Assembly: GCA_907165275.2 (NCBI GenBank)
Contig: OU015673.1
Coordinates: forward strand, 7,529,001 to 7,593,000
Origin: Zygaena filipendulae
Taxonomy: Eukaryota; Arthropoda; Insecta; Lepidoptera; Zygaenidae
DNA: 64,000 nt
Direction: 5' to 3'
Made by a program: the position numbers and the translations under genes. Under the pieces are notes generated by a model. It worked only from the letters and a program-made list of their open reading frames with translations, did no database searches and was not told the origin of the DNA. Shown here one piece after another: positions 12,198-25,115 of this stretch (positions are counted from its first letter, which is position 1; every line of letters starts with the position of its first letter).

Positions 12198-12764
12198 ATC
12201 CCATCAAAAACAAACTTGTAAAAAAGTCCAAGTCTCGCAACTCTCTTCTTCTACAGTAAAAAGTTGTGAGATCAATGTAATACCAAGTCGGTTAATTTAT
12301 TCAGTGCCTACTTAAGGGTCCTTCTGTCTAAAGTTATCATGTTATAAGCTAATCTAATAACATTTTATAGTGACCATATCAAATTTAAAAACCTTTTGTT
12401 TTAAATAGATTGATTGGCTTGGCGATCACGTGAAAACACAATATATCTCACATGTAATACATAATTATGGTTCTAAACAATCTAATTTAATTATAATATG
12501 TATTACTTGTGAGATACATTGTGTTTTCAAGTGATCGCCAAGCCAATCAATCTATTTAAAACATAAAAGGTTTTTAAATTTGATATGGTCACTATAAAAT
12601 GTTATTAGATTAGCTTATAACATGATAACTTTAGACAGAAGGACCCTTAAGTAGGCACTGAATAAATTAACCGACTTGGTATTACATTGATCTCACAACT
12701 TTTTACTGTAGAAGAAGAGAGTTGCGAGACTTGGACTTTTTTACAAGTTTGTTTTTGATGGGAT
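12198..12764. repeat. 567-bp near-perfect inverted repeat (long-arm palindrome)
   Basis: The left arm from 12198 (ATCCCATCAAAAACAAACTT) is repeated inverted at the right end (AAGTTTGTTTTTGATGGGAT). The match continues inward over about 270 bp with only scattered differences, around an axis near 12480. No open frame lies inside. It could be a foldback MITE. A transcript would form a long double-stranded hairpin. Confidence 0.8.
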
Positions 12765-13015
12765 CTCATTTCTTTTTGTAAATGGTCTTCCTCCTTTGAG
12801 CAATTTAGTCTACTTTAATAACTTGAAAGATTTTGGTACAACTTTATAATATATACATGCCCCATTCTTGCTTTTTCATTCCGTTGACCATTGTACCTTT
12901 GAACATAATTATGTCTAGGTAACTATGTATCTACACTTTATATCTAGGTAGGTAACTAGCTACACTTATTATTATTATTTATTAATATCTGGGCAACCGA
13001 GCTTCGCTCGGCTTA

Positions 13016-13452
13016 AATAGCTGTTCCCCGCGGTTTAACCCACGTTAATTTCGGAGATCCCGCGGGTATTCTGAGATAAAAGTACTACCCTATGACCTTT
13101 CCTGTACCCTTGACAACGTGTAGTATGCAATAATTAATTCACCCGCGTTGATATCAGAGTTCGCGCGGGAATTCCAGAAATGAATCCTAGCTAGATCGAT
13201 TTATGGCCCCTGAAATTCCCTGTATACAAAATTTAATGAAAATCGTTGGAGCATTCAGATTAGAGTAATTTTATCTCGGAATTCCCGAAGGATCTCCGAA
13301 ATTAATGCTGGTGAAATCTCATGAAATTTTGCATGCACGTTGTCAGGGGTAAAGAAAACCTAGGGATATAGGGTACTAACTACTTTGCATCTCTGAATTC
13401 CCGCGTGATCTCCGAAATTAACGCGGGTGAAACCGCGGGGAACAGCTAGTCT
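13016..13452. mobile_element. Cluster of Helitron-like fragments
   Basis: Several partial copies in both orientations: TTCCCCGCGGTTTAACCC near 13023, GAGTTCGCGCGGGAATTCC near 13160, and an end with AACGCGGGTGAAACCGCGGG then AACAGCTAG at 13450. Confidence 0.5.
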
Positions 13453-14220
13453 TATATATGGGATTACATTTATATGGGATTACAAAGTTATTTGTGCAGT
13501 TGGTACATATAACTGCATATATAACTTTGTAATATCATACATTTATATGGGATTACAAAGTTATTTATGCAGTTAGTATATCTAGAAAACTGGACCGAAA
13601 TTGCTAAATATTTTAATTTTTCCTTGATTTATACAATAAACACTAATTGTATTCTAAATTTCAAACTTCTATGTCTGCTAGAAGTGCCTTAGAGTTTTGA
13701 TGATCGGTCAGTGAGTGAGTGAGTGAGTGACCTACAAAATTAAGAAACTTTGACTAGTTATAATTCTTAAACTACTGGGACAAATCGAATGAAATTTAAA
13801 TTATACCGTCTTTATACAATACCTGCTTGTTTACTAAAAATTCAGGCTTCTAGTTTTATCCACAACGAAGTTATAGGGGGTCGAAAATGGCCTGAATTGC
13901 TTCGAGAAAAGGATAGTACGGCCGTGCCGCTTTTGTTGCTCGACTTGGCGGGGGCACTGCCGTGCCCCCAGATTTTTTCGGAGAATCGATCAAGGCTTCT
14001 TGACAAAAATATCAGTTCAGATTTCAGAATTTAATTAATTACAATCAATAAACATCCTTTCAAAAACAATCACACTCCATCAAAACCTGAAAAACGTTCA
14101 CCATATTATTTACAAACAAACCGAAACAACCCCGGAATATTTATATGAAAGACAAAAAAATTAATAGCGAACTAATCAATGTAGCTATTGTGACTTATAA
14201 TAATACTAAACGAATTATCT
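13453..14220. other. Intergenic, with a short duplicated block
   Basis: A block reading 'atatgggattacaaagttat' occurs at about 13456-13492 and again near 13536-13565. A (GAGT)n run lies at 13711-13730. No gene is recognised. The 81-codon frame at 13789-14034 has no domain that I can identify. Confidence 0.5.
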
Positions 14221-14223
14221 ACA

Positions 14224-14574
14224 GCGATGATAGCTCAGTGGTTGGTGCGTTCAGATCAAACGCCGCAAGGCGTAGGTTCAAATCCTAACAATGAGCTTGA
14301 GCTGTCGGTGAAGGAAAACATCGTGAGGAAACCATAGCATGGTGGTAGGGCGCTCTCTAGTGCCCGGCTGGCTAGCTACCACCTTCAAGTTGCAAATCTG
14401 TCGCCAAGCACCTAACGGTGTGTTCCGGCAGCCCCATTTGACAGCCAGTTCCCATCCCCATTCCAGGTCGGCAACGCACCTGCAAGCCTTCTGGTGTTGC
14501 ACATGTCCATGGGCGGCGGTAATCACTTACCATCAGGTGTACTACTTGCCCGTTTGCCCCCTATGACATAAAAA
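14224..14574 (+). mobile_element. Full-length tRNA-derived SINE
   Basis: The 5' head resembles a tRNA gene, with A box TAGCTCAGTGGTTGG and B box GGTTCAAATCC at proper spacing. The body GGTGGTAGGGCGCTCTCTAG and the 3' segment ACCATCAGGTGTACTACTTG follow, ending GCCCCCTATGACATAAAAAA. The copy at 1268 shares the body and tail. The 3' part resembles LINE 3' ends common in Lepidoptera (from memory), which would explain its mobilisation. Confidence 0.75.
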
Positions 14575-14945
14575 AAAATTATAAAATAGTATTTCCCGCT
14601 ATTTTTTATTAGGTACGTGATAAAAGTAGTTTATGTACATATATCTTTTTCTGTACCCCCTGAACAATGTATGTTAAATATAATAAAAAAAAAAAAGTAT
14701 GGTATGCTAAATTTCATGCAGTTTCACCCAGTTAATTTCACAGCATGAAAAGTTAACAGACAAACAGAGAGTAGTCTTCGCATTAATTAATAAGAGTATG
14801 GATTTTGATACAAGTTTCACGTATTAATCTAGAGGCGATAAATGTTAAATCTATGTAGTTACTTTATGATAATGCGACTCTACCATCATTGAACTAAGTT
14901 ACCTTAGATAATCCAGATAGCACATCTCAGGAGCTTAAACTGTTA

Positions 14946-15280
14946 ACCACAGACCAGAAAATAACAGATAGAAGGGACATCAACTTAGTTTAGTATGAAA
15001 ACAGATGAAAACCCACTCGCCGAGTGATTTTCTCACACATCGTCACCCACAAAAACATTCATTAACGTGAAAAATTTGTATTATACGATTTATGGTTATG
15101 TTTTTACATACAGTCACTGTTTTAAAAATTCACAGGTTTGGGAATATTGTGGTAAATATACTTGGGATGGCAGCAAAAGAAGTTTTGGGCAAGTTAGAGT
15201 ATTTTCTCTTACTTCCTTTGCAACGGTAGCGCGCTTGCCCGCCTACATGTCCTATCTAGTTAATTTATTTGCTCTGTGGT
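14946..15280. mobile_element. MITE family F (ACCACAGA...TCTGTGGT ends), uninterrupted copy
   Basis: Starts ACCACAGACCAGAAAATAAC and ends TTATTTGCTCTGTGGT, an imperfect terminal inverted repeat. Two more copies in the duplicated region (from 41632 and 56689) are each split by a later transposon insertion, so this copy shows the pre-insertion form. Confidence 0.6.
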
Positions 15281-15501
15281 TCTAACCATCGAATATCCCG
15301 TGAGAGATAGAGATGACACTACCATTAGAGTAATTCCGTCCTTTTCTAACACTGAAATTCACGTTTAAAGTTATTGGGGGGTGAATAACATAAATTATAG
15401 AATTAACTTACTTAGTAACGTGTCTGTGTCAAACTATGTCTTAACTAAGTTGCCAATTAATGGAGTAAGTTTATGTTTATTGTGTGGATACGTTGTTTTA
15501 A

Positions 15502-15716
15502 TCCTACTAATATTATAAATGTGAAAGTGTGGATGTTTGGATGTTTAGATGTTCGGATGTTTGTTACTCAATCAAGCAAAAACGGCTGAACGGATTTGGA
15601 TGAAATTTGGCATGCACGTTGTCAGAAGTACAGAAAAGGACATAGGATACTTTCCATCCCGGAATTCCCGCGGGGACTCCGAAATTACCGCGGGTGAAAC
15701 CGCGGGGCTCAGCTGG
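15502..15716 (+). mobile_element. Non-autonomous Helitron, near complete
   Basis: Starts TCCTACTAATATTATAAATG and ends ACCGCGGGTGAAACCGCGGG then GCTCAGCTGG. An A precedes it. The terminal CTAG has become CTGG. Confidence 0.65.
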
Positions 15717-15989
15717 TGGTAAATATTTTGTCCTATCACTGCCTACGCCACAATGAGACAGAAAACGTGATTGTAATTATTATATACAAACAGATTTTTT
15801 AATTACATTAAGCGAACTCATGGACATAAACTGAAATAATTTACAGTCAACACAAATTTAATTTTAATACAACCCTGAATAATTTTAGTACGAGGGTTGC
15901 CGTAAATTTAATTTTCACACGTCGGCCAACATTACCTAAATAAACTTGAGCAGTTTCACTGAAGGAAAAGTTGTTTTTTTATTGTGAAC

Positions 15990-16036
15990 CAAACTTTTCA
16001 CACACACATACACACACGCACGCACGCACGCAACAC
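15990..16036. repeat. CA / GCAC microsatellite
   Basis: Short tract of (CA)n followed by (CGCA)n. Confidence 0.8.
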
Positions 16037-16384
16037 ACAGACGGTCACAGCAAAATTTTATCTTCGTGAACATAATTAATCGCTACTATCAATACATATA
16101 ATAAAATTGTAACAGGTCGATGTCTGTACACGAGAGATAAATAAGAAAAAAAAAATTTAGGGGACCCTATGAGTGATATAGAAGCCAAAAGTACCGTTTT
16201 TAGAATTTTGTCCGTCTGTCTGTATGTTTTTATTCGTGCTATACGCAACAACTGCTGCACCGAATTGAATGCGTTTCTTTTGTTGTATTGCTAAGGGTCT
16301 AACTTAGATACTCATGTTTCGATTTTTTCGAAATTCCATCTGGAACTCGAGATATTTAAAAAAATGCTGGTCATTTTACCTATA

Positions 16385-16750
16385 TAAATGTGAAAACGTG
16401 GATGTTTGTTACTCAATCACGCAAAAACGGCTGAACAGATTTGGATTAAATTTGGCATGCATGTAGCCCTTTGACATGGAAAAGAACATAGGCTACCTGA
16501 TATGCCGGAATTCCCGCGGGATCTCCGACATTAACGCGGGTGAAACCGCGGGGCACAGCTAGTAATATTATAAATGTGAAAGTAACTCTGTCTATCTCTC
16601 TATCTGTCTGTCTGTTACGCTAGACTGCTCAACCGATCATCATGCAATTTTGAATACACGCTGTCAGGGAAGGACATAGGGTACTTTTTATCCCGGAATT
16701 CCCGTGGGAACTACGAAATTTACCCGGGTGAAACAGCGGGGAACAGCTAG
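16385..16750 (+). mobile_element. Two head-to-tail Helitron-like repeats
   Basis: The first copy ends GGGGCACAGCTAG at 16562. The second begins at once with TAATATTATAAATGTGAAAG and ends AACAGCTAG at 16750, followed by T. The joint has no spacer, like the triple at 24469. Confidence 0.6.
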
Positions 16751-17099
16751 TTTGTATAAAGTATACCTAGTAGTAAGTATTATATCGAAATGAGGCACAA
16801 CCACAACAGAGCCTATTCTAGTCTGTTTTCCTATTACGGGTCGGTTGGAAGAAATTTCACATGAAAAACGCATGAACCTTTTGTACATTATTATTTTTAT
16901 ATGTACGTTTTTTCTTTTCATTAATTGTTTAATAAATAAATAAATATAGAACTGTAAAATAAGGGTGTTTGTAGTCTGTACATTGGAAATATTCAAAAAA
17001 GGGGCAGGGTTATTTTTGGAAAATGTTTTTATACGCCCAAAACATAAAAACTAATCAATGAATTTTAATGAAACTAGTGTTAAATTACTAGCATTAGTA

Positions 17100-17770
17100 A
17101 GGATACCTAGTAAATAAAACAAAGCCTGATTTTAACAAAACTATTCCTTTGTGTCTGTATTACCAATTATAATAAAAACTCTTTGATATAATTTGTATCA
17201 AATTCTATAATAATCAAAGCCAGTATAGATAAGCAATAGGAATCTCAAAACATGTTACGCACAAAGTAATCAAATCTCTGAAGCTAAAGTTAAGCTTGAA
17301 CAGTATATTTTATGAGAACAATACAGTAATCACAATTATTATTACAAGCATTAAATAGAGCCAAAACTGTCTACCAATACTTAACTTTCGATGTTACGAT
17401 GTCTAGAAATCACCAGCACCACTGACTCGATCCTTTGTTGCTGCAATTATGTAAACATGTTCTCCCGCGCGTTTTTCCCGCTATCTCAAATAACATTTTA
17501 TTTACTCTACAGTCTATGAATTCACAATGTTGCCAGTTATTAAATATGAATTGGCCATGGAAATGCAATTTAAATCACTTTAATAAACATTGGTATAATT
17601 ATTTAAATTAAGAATCACAATACATAGCATAAGAATCATAATAATATTAATCAATTTTAATATATTAGTACAGAATACCTAAATCACTATTCACACTAGG
17701 CAAATGATATGTAGGTGCCTAGTTGTAGGTAGGTCACTAAATCTGTCACAAAATAGGGTCGCCAAAAATT
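17100..17770. other. Intergenic, nothing recognised
   Basis: AT-rich DNA with no long open frame, repeat end or RNA-like structure that I can identify. Confidence 0.4.
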
Positions 17771-18299
17771 TATGTTTTTTGTTTGTTTTTGGGGAATAAT
17801 CTCTGAAACTACTGAACCAATTCAAAAAAATTACTCTCATAGGAACCTATAGTATCCCTGAGTGGGGATTCTTTTATTCTGGAAGTAAAGAATTCCCTAG
17901 GAAGTCTGGGCGGAACTTTACCCTCGAGTAATTTTAGTCTTCTTGTAAGTAGGAATAACGAATTTATTTTAATTTTTTTAGTGTCCAAAAAGGGAAATTA
18001 TGGTCACCGATGGGTCAAATTATAAATCTTTACTAGGAGTTCCCAAGCGAATCCTGGAAAACAATGCACTATAGTAAAACCGCGCGTCACAGCTATAGTT
18101 ATATACCTACTCACAATTATTTATTTACTAAAAATAATAATTTAATTCGTGCACAAATTTGTGGCGTAAACTCTACAATTGCCTTGGACTGTCTCCAATA
18201 AACCAATTGCTGTAATAATATTATTATCTATGGGGATAATGTTATCTTCAGATGTATTATAATATAAATATAAATAAATAAAACACAAAAGACAGAAAG

Positions 18300-18480
18300 A
18301 AAGAAGAAAGATAGAAAATAAATTTATTTGTCAACCAACACAAAATATTACAATTGCGACAATACAAAAATGTTGACAAAATGGTCCCGGCTCAGCATAA
18401 TACTATCTCACACACTTAACAGTGTGAGGCAGCGCTGGTTTTCAGCCAGAACCGCAGTTAAAAAAAAAATAAAAAAAAAA
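18300..18480 (-). mobile_element. LINE-like 3' end, antisense
   Basis: Reading minus, it ends with TTGACAAATAAATTTATTTT. It shares the GCGCTGGTTTTCAG word with 32905-33095, and has a similar layout to 20525-20700 (AATAAA next to the element end, GC-richer interior). Confidence 0.45.
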
Positions 18481-18534
18481 TTGTAAAAATAAACTATAAA
18501 ACCAAAATTACAATAAAAAAAAAATAAACTATAA

Positions 18535-18538
<4 letters not shown>

Positions 18539-18603
<65 letters not shown>

Positions 18604-18627
18604 CGTATATATATATATATATATACG
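18539..18627. repeat. (TA)n microsatellite
   Basis: Nearly uninterrupted TA dinucleotides, with single interruptions near 18592 and 18604. Confidence 0.95.
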
Positions 18628-18803
18628 TAAATACGTGACGTCTCGGTCACGGTTACTTACAATAATCTGATCATAATACATAAATTAGTAAATACAAAAA
18701 TGACATAATACGATACACTTATACGATACTGGATGCAATACATAATACAATACATAATATAAAAGCCCAACGGTGGCTGAATATTGATGAGAAATATTAC
18801 AAT

Positions 18804-19118
18804 GGGGATGTGGACTACTTTTGAAAATCAAAATTCTAATTAGTCCGTCAGTTAGAAAATAAAAAACAATAGACACGTATTTTTTGGTTTTTCAAATAAA
18901 TTAAAATATACAGAGATAAAGCGCATTGTGAGGGGGTCGTGACGTCACTAACCGCTAAAACCGCCATACAAACTGTCAGAATAGTGACGTCACGCGAAAT
19001 TTTAACTCAATATATCGCCGTTAGTTTTTGTTTACGTAAAAAAAGAAAAAATACGTGTCCGATATTTTTTAATAATCTGCAAGACGGACTAAAAAATAAA
19101 AAAATAGTCAACATGCCT
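18804..19118 (+). mobile_element. MITE family A
   Basis: From GGGGATGTGGACTACTTTTG to AAATAGTCAACATGCC, with both GTGACGTCAC motifs near 18940 and 18985. Confidence 0.7.
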
Positions 19119-19264
19119 ATTATAACAGATTTTAATAATAACCAATAATATTAAGAGGACTCGAGTCTGGTAAGACATTGGAGTAGAACAAAAGATACCC
19201 TACATAACCTGCTACCTAGGTATGCATATAGGTACCTAACCTGATATTAAGTAATTATATTTAA

Positions 19265-19501
19265 CCGCCGCACTCAGAGTCGACTTTAATTATTACTTAG
19301 TTAAGTATAGATTTTTAAAACAAAACTGCCGCAATCAGACAAGTTTAATAAATTAATGTTAGTTGGCATTTAACTAATTAAGTTACATCTCATTAAATGC
19401 CAATTAACATTAATTTACTGAACGTCTCTGATTGCGGCAGTTTTGTTTTAAAAATCTGTACTTAACTAAGTAATCATTAAAGTCGACTCTGAGTGCGGCC
19501 G
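19265..19501. mobile_element. MITE family B, near-perfect palindrome
   Basis: Arms CCGCCGCACTCAGAGTCGAC and GTCGACTCTGAGTGCGGCCG. Flanked by TTAA on the left and TTAG on the right. Confidence 0.75.
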
Positions 19502-20524
19502 TTAGTACCTACCGATTATAAAATCTCTTTCAGTTATTGGAAGCTGCAATATTGCTGAGTCACATAGGGTAGGTACTTTTTATCCTGGAATTACCGCGGG
19601 AACTCTTTTATAAACGCGGATGATATCGCGGGGAATAGCTAGTATATACGTAAATCTTAAAAAATATATATAATATGTAGAATAGTAAGGATGCCGTTGT
19701 AATGATAGCTGACTAACTGATGATGATAACATAACACAATATAACTGAAGGCAGCAATGGACCAATAGGCAGGCAAAGGTATGACCGAGACTATTAGCTG
19801 AGCGACACATCTAGAACCAACTAGAAACTATTACAATTAATTGCACCAACATAGAAGTTGTTCAGCATACCAGATATCCGTAGGGAACACGGAGCAGTGC
19901 CTGGGACTTGCGACCCAGGTGTAGGTTTAATGGGGCCCGTTTACAATGCATGAACGCTCACCTCCACTGCCCGTGCTCCCGACTTCTCGCCGATATATAT
20001 ATAGCTACGTATCTAAAATTAAGTGAATACTTTTGTAGCATTGAAATAAAAAAAAAAATACTTTGTACCCACCATTGGTATTTAGTATAACTATCAATGT
20101 TTTGGACTGTAGATTTAAAATGCTGCTGTAAACTTGTAAAACGCTGACTTGAAACGAGTTTTATTGGCTTTTATTATCACATTCAATTCCCATTCCAAAG
20201 AACGTGACATCTACGACTCTAGGCAGAAGCTGTGCAGTAATAAATTTTGAAAATCCATAAATTTTCCCGTTCTCTCTCCAGTTATTTTAATAGGATGCCG
20301 TAGACAAAAAACATACGTATATATTTAAGTTCTTATTCCTCCAGTAACAAAGGATACAATCGCGTATTATAACACGTGTATTGTTAACACGGTGTGTGCG
20401 TCAGTCACAGTACATTACTTTTGACAGTTGTTCAATCTTATTGCGACAGAAATAAAGTTCAAAACTGTCCAAATGCTAAGCTGAGCTAAGCTATTTTCAA
20501 TGCTGACTGTACCAAATATAGAAT

Positions 20525-20700
20525 AGAATAGAATAGAAAAAAGTTTATTTGATACCATAAAGATAAAATAAGTACAAGCGTGAGTCTTAAACTAGAATAG
20601 TTGGTACCAAAATGGCTACCACTCAGCATTATGCCGTGGCACTAAGTTCCACGACGCTGATTTTCAGTGGCGACCGTAGAAAGGAGATGGCTTCACACTA
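20525..20700 (-). mobile_element. LINE-like 3' end, antisense
   Basis: On the minus strand it closes with GATACCATAAAGATA reversed and an AATAAACTTTTTTC tail. The interior has CCACTCAGCATTATGCCGTG and ACGCTGATTTTCAGTGGCG. No coding frame remains. Confidence 0.45.
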
Positions 20701-20815
20701 CCAATAAGACCGTCCACAATCTACATTTCTTAGTTTCAAAGATAATTTAAAAAGTAAAAGTAGAGTATGTTGCGGGGTATGCCTAAGAAGACTAAATATA
20801 TAATCAGAAATAAAT

Positions 20816-21012
20816 TCCTACTAATAATATAAAATATGCGAAGGTAACTGCTGTCTATCTGTCTGTACGCTTTCACGCCCTAATGGCTCAGCCGATCATC
20901 GTGAAACTTTGCATACACGTTGTCATCATGACGTTGTCATCCCGTCACCTTCATCCCGAAATTTCTGCGGGAACTCCGAACCTATCGCGGGTGAAACCGC
21001 GGGCAACAGTTA
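20816..21012 (+). mobile_element. Helitron-like repeat
   Basis: Starts TCCTACTAATAATATAAAAT. The end hairpin ATCGCGGGTGAAACCGCGGG is followed by CAACAGTTAA, a mutated terminus. Confidence 0.55.
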
Positions 21013-21467
21013 ATCAGAAATAAAATTAGAAACGGCTAATATACAACAGACGAGATGAGTATTGAGTAACTAAGATCAAAACTGTATTTATTTACAAATA
21101 CTGTGCTATCAATTTACGTATATTAGTATATTCTATGCTGTGTAAACGAGGTTCTTGCATGTAACGTTTGCATTATGGTCCGACAGCCCACGCTTTCTTT
21201 TTTTAGTGACTAATAACAGGCCGAATCATTTATTTTTAGCTCTACATTATATTTCTATCGAGGGTTATTTTGTTGCGGGATATCTCTACAACACGATTAA
21301 AAAAAATACTTACTATTTTCCTTAACTTACGTTGTTTTAAATATTATATCTTAGAAGATAATAATATGGCAACAAACTATCTAGTTTGACTTCTGTAAGA
21401 GCCGTAACAAACAAAATAAATGGAAACTCACTTCAAAACGGTGAAGTAACTGTTTGCTTATATTGTT

Positions 21468-21625
21468 ACTAGCTGTCCCCCGCCGTTTCACCCGCGGTAA
21501 TTTCGGAGTTCCCTTGGGAATTCCAGGATAAAATATAGATATTAACCTTCCTCGTGAATCACTCTATCTATTGGTGAAAACCGTATGAAAATCAGTTGCG
21601 TATTTTTAACGATATAAGCATACAA
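21468..21625 (-). mobile_element. Helitron-like repeat, subfamily of 1547
   Basis: Plus strand reads CTAGCTGTCCCCCGCCGTTT, then the 'aatcactctatctattggtg' block also found at 1626. Confidence 0.5.
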
Positions 21626-21756
21626 CTTTTCTTTTATTTCCTTTCCTTTTTATCCCTAGTTTTGATTCTATCGAAGCATTATTTTTATGTTTATCAACCT
21701 CCTTTCTATTTATCTCTTCTCCCGCCAATGTTTACTTCAATTCCTTTCGATTTTTC

Positions 21757-21888
21757 AAAGGTTGACTGGAAGAAATCCCCTCGCGGGATAAGTCCGCCTT
21801 TGAGCATAAATTGCCTACTTGTTTTGATTTTATCAACTTGTAAAAACTTTGTTTATGCTCAATAAAGTATACAAACAAACAAACAAAC
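21757..21888 (+). mobile_element. LINE 3' tail
   Basis: Same tail as 5826-5965 over its whole length, including CTCAATAAAGTATACAAAC. It lies downstream of an unrelated 5' context, as expected of independent 5'-truncated insertions. Confidence 0.6.
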
Positions 21889-22299
21889 ATATATACGGAC
21901 AGACAGACAGCGGGAAGCGACTTTGTTTTTATAGTATGTAGTGATGTATTTATAATTAAAAAAAAAAGATCCTAGTGTCTGCTTTACTATCTACATTAAT
22001 ATTATTATAATTTATTTTACGGAATCTTTAAGTGCGATTTTCACCCCCTTTTAACGTCGGATAAATTTCAACTCTGTACAGTCACCACGGACTGATGACT
22101 CATCAGGATTAGCTACAAGAGAAAAGATCGGATTTTATGGATGTTTTTTTTTTGTTTGTTCGAAGCGAATAAACGCCAAAACAAGAAAGTTACAGTATTC
22201 TCGAATGAAATAGGGTTCCTTTATCCCGGGATTCCTACGGGAATTCCGAAATCAACGCAGGAAAAGTCACGAGGGATCGACCAGTCAAAACCACATCAT

Positions 22300-24468
22300 T
22301 AGTATAGGTATGTGCAATGTTAACTCCATTTATTATGTAAGTATTTACTCTTGCTTCTACCTCTTAAACATTTATCACATGTCAGACGCGAGAAGATATT
22401 TATGCGGTCCAAACGCGTTACACCCAGATATAAATCAACTGGAATTTTGCATGTCAAAGAGCACCACTGGATTCTAAGAAAGATAGCTTTTTCATCATAA
22501 TTTATTTGAAACCGCGAAGGGGATTTTATCTATACATATCCCTAGTTATATAAGATTAAAGCGTATGTTTGTAATCTCAAATTTTTTGTCACTGTTTTTT
22601 TTTTCTAATCTCCGAATAGTGGGACTTAATTTGACGGGACTTTCACTGGCAGCTAGTTCATGTTATAACAAGTAAATGAGCTCTTTGTGCCTACATAAAA
22701 ACTTCATACCAGTGAAAGAATTTTTAGAATCGTTTCAGTAGTTCCAGAGGTTACGCTCTACATGCAAACATACCAACTTTACCTGTTAGTGTATAATGTG
22801 GTATGTACCTAACGAGATTTTATGAAGAACTACATATAATAAAATTATTTGACATGGAAATATGCAGTTACTTAGAACAAAGTACCTAACTGTTTTGTGA
22901 ATGTGAGTTTGTTTGTTACGCTTTCACGCCTCAACGGCTCGACGGATCATCATGAAATTTTGCATACATGTTGTTAGGGATACACAGAAGGACATAGAAT
23001 ATCCCGGAATTCTCGCGGAAACTCCGAAATTAACGTGAGTTACATCTCATGAAATTTGGAATACACATTTTCAGGGGTATAAAAGATGACATGGTATAGA
23101 GTACTTTTATCCTGGAATTCCCGCGGGAACTCTGAAATCAGCTAATTATATCTATGTCTAATATATTCAAATAAAATCACAAAAATATAATTACGAAATC
23201 ATTTTCTTTTATTGTTGCAAAAAAGCATTTTGATTACACGCGCATTTTTTTTTAAATTTAATTATAGATAAAATAGGTACAACCTAAAAATATTTTTCAC
23301 CGTGCTACCAGCATGGCGGTAACTATCAATTTAAATATTAATTGTAGCCATTTCTGTTATAAAATAGCAACTTAAACTAATAATAGGTACACAATTATAA
23401 TAATTTATTAAGTGTGACTAATTTTAAATTAGACAAGCAAGCGTTTGTAAGAAAATTAAAACAAACTAAGTATTTACATTTTCATTTTCGCTATAGATAT
23501 AAATTAAAATGTGATGTTGTTGATAATAAAGTTTCCTTAAGCTACAATGATAATATGCAAAATTAATATAAATATAACATAATATTACAATTATTTCGGT
23601 GACGTTTATGTATGAAATTGCTTAATCTCTTTTCTAAATAATGAGCAATGAGCATAGGTAGGTCATTAAAATAAAAAAAAACCGAGTGACTCCAGCACGA
23701 TCTTTAAATTTAATATTTACCTTACTCTAAGCTCTCTAGCAATCCCATGTCCTTCTTTGAACTTTCATAAATTCCCCATAACATTTATTCGTTTATATCG
23801 ATTTTTAATTGTTCTCAATTAGTTTCAGGAAAAAAACAAATTTACATAATATTTACTGAGAACAAATAAAAAAGGTGAAATCACAACAGGAGATGGCACA
23901 TCGTAAGCTCTCTCCGAAACTCTAGTTTTCACTAAAGTTTTCAAAGTTCCGCCAAACTTGACTTTGAGAATATAATGAAACTTTGAGAATATAATGAATT
24001 TCAAAAATTTCAATTCGGAATTAAATTTTAATATCAATTAGCAAACAAAAACTATTTGGAGACTCCTCGCTAAGAAAAAAAATTTAGTGAAATCTTTTTT
24101 TTCTAAGTTGTTATAATAATTTTATATCATTATTTAGATAAGAGACAAACGCTAATATTTTCCGTTATAACCATATAGGTTATTCCATAATAGCGCTAAC
24201 TAAGCCCTGATTTTGTTTCTAAATCTTGCTAGATTAATTTGATTCCACAAAAATGTATGATGCTATATGGGTACCTATTTTGTTTCAAATTAAAATAACG
24301 TGACAATAATAATTAATAATTATATTTTAACAAACACAGCCATGTCATAGGTTTTATTTAATTGAAATGTCAGTTAAAGCAATGATGCCTCTATCTAGTT
24401 ACAGGATGGAAAAATGCAGTCTGAGAGAAAGTTTCACGATTCCAGCTAGGGTTGCTACCTGTACTAAA
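22300..24468. other. AT-rich intergenic region with scattered Helitron relics
   Basis: Degraded Helitron pieces lie at about 22905-23150 (TTACGCTTTCACGCCTCAAC, CCCGCGGGAACTCTGAAATC). From 23150 to 24468 I see no gene, RNA or repeat end. A direct repeat 'actttgagaatataatgaa' occurs twice near 23960-24000. Confidence 0.5.
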
Positions 24469-25115
24469 TCTAATATATATAAATCACGTGTCACGTTGTT
24501 TGTCCGCGATGGACTCCGAAACTACTGAACGGATTTTGATAAAATTTTGCAACCATTCCTAATATGGGCCAACTTAAAAGATAGGATAGTTTTAATCCCG
24601 GAATTCCCTCGGGAACTGAAGGACATAGAGTACTTTTTTCCCGCAATCTCCGCGGGAACTCCGAAATTACCGCGGATGAAATCGCGGGGGACAGCTAGTC
24701 TAATATATATAAATCACGTGTCACGTTGTTTGTCCGCGATGGACTCCGAAACTACTGAACGGATTTTGATAAAATTTTGTAACCATTCATAAAATGGTCC
24801 AACTTAAAAGATAGGATAGTTTCTATGCCGGAATTCCCTCGGGAACTGAAGGACATAGAGTACCTTTTTCCCGCAACCTCCGCGGGAACTCCGAAATTAC
24901 CGCGGATAAAATCGCGGGGGACAGCTAGTCTAATATATATAAATCACGTGTCACGTTGTTTGTCCGCGATGGACTCCGAAACTACTGAACGGATTTTGAT
25001 AAAATTTTGCAACCATTTATAATATGGTCCAACTTAAAAGATAGGATAGTTTTTATCCCGGAATTCCCGCGGGAACTCCGAAATTACCGCGTATGAAATC
25101 GCGGGGGAAAGCTAG
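24469..25115 (+). mobile_element. Three head-to-tail Helitron copies
   Basis: Units at 24469-24698, 24699-24928 and 24929-25115 each start TCTAATATATATAAATCACG and end with a CCGCGGATGAAATCGCGG-type hairpin then CAGCTAG or AAGCTAG. CTAG of one unit is followed directly by TC of the next. An A precedes the array and a T follows it, the classic Helitron site. Units 1 and 2 carry an extra 'ggaactgaaggacatagagt' block missing from unit 3. Related antisense copies lie at 59151-59527. Confidence 0.75.

Noticed and set aside
14224..14296. tRNA gene candidate
   Set aside because: Same reasoning: it is joined to a SINE body that recurs without the head at 1268.
24547..25022. 81- and 65-codon frames with repeated peptide
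   Set aside because: Translations of tandem Helitron units. The repetition reflects the DNA repeat.
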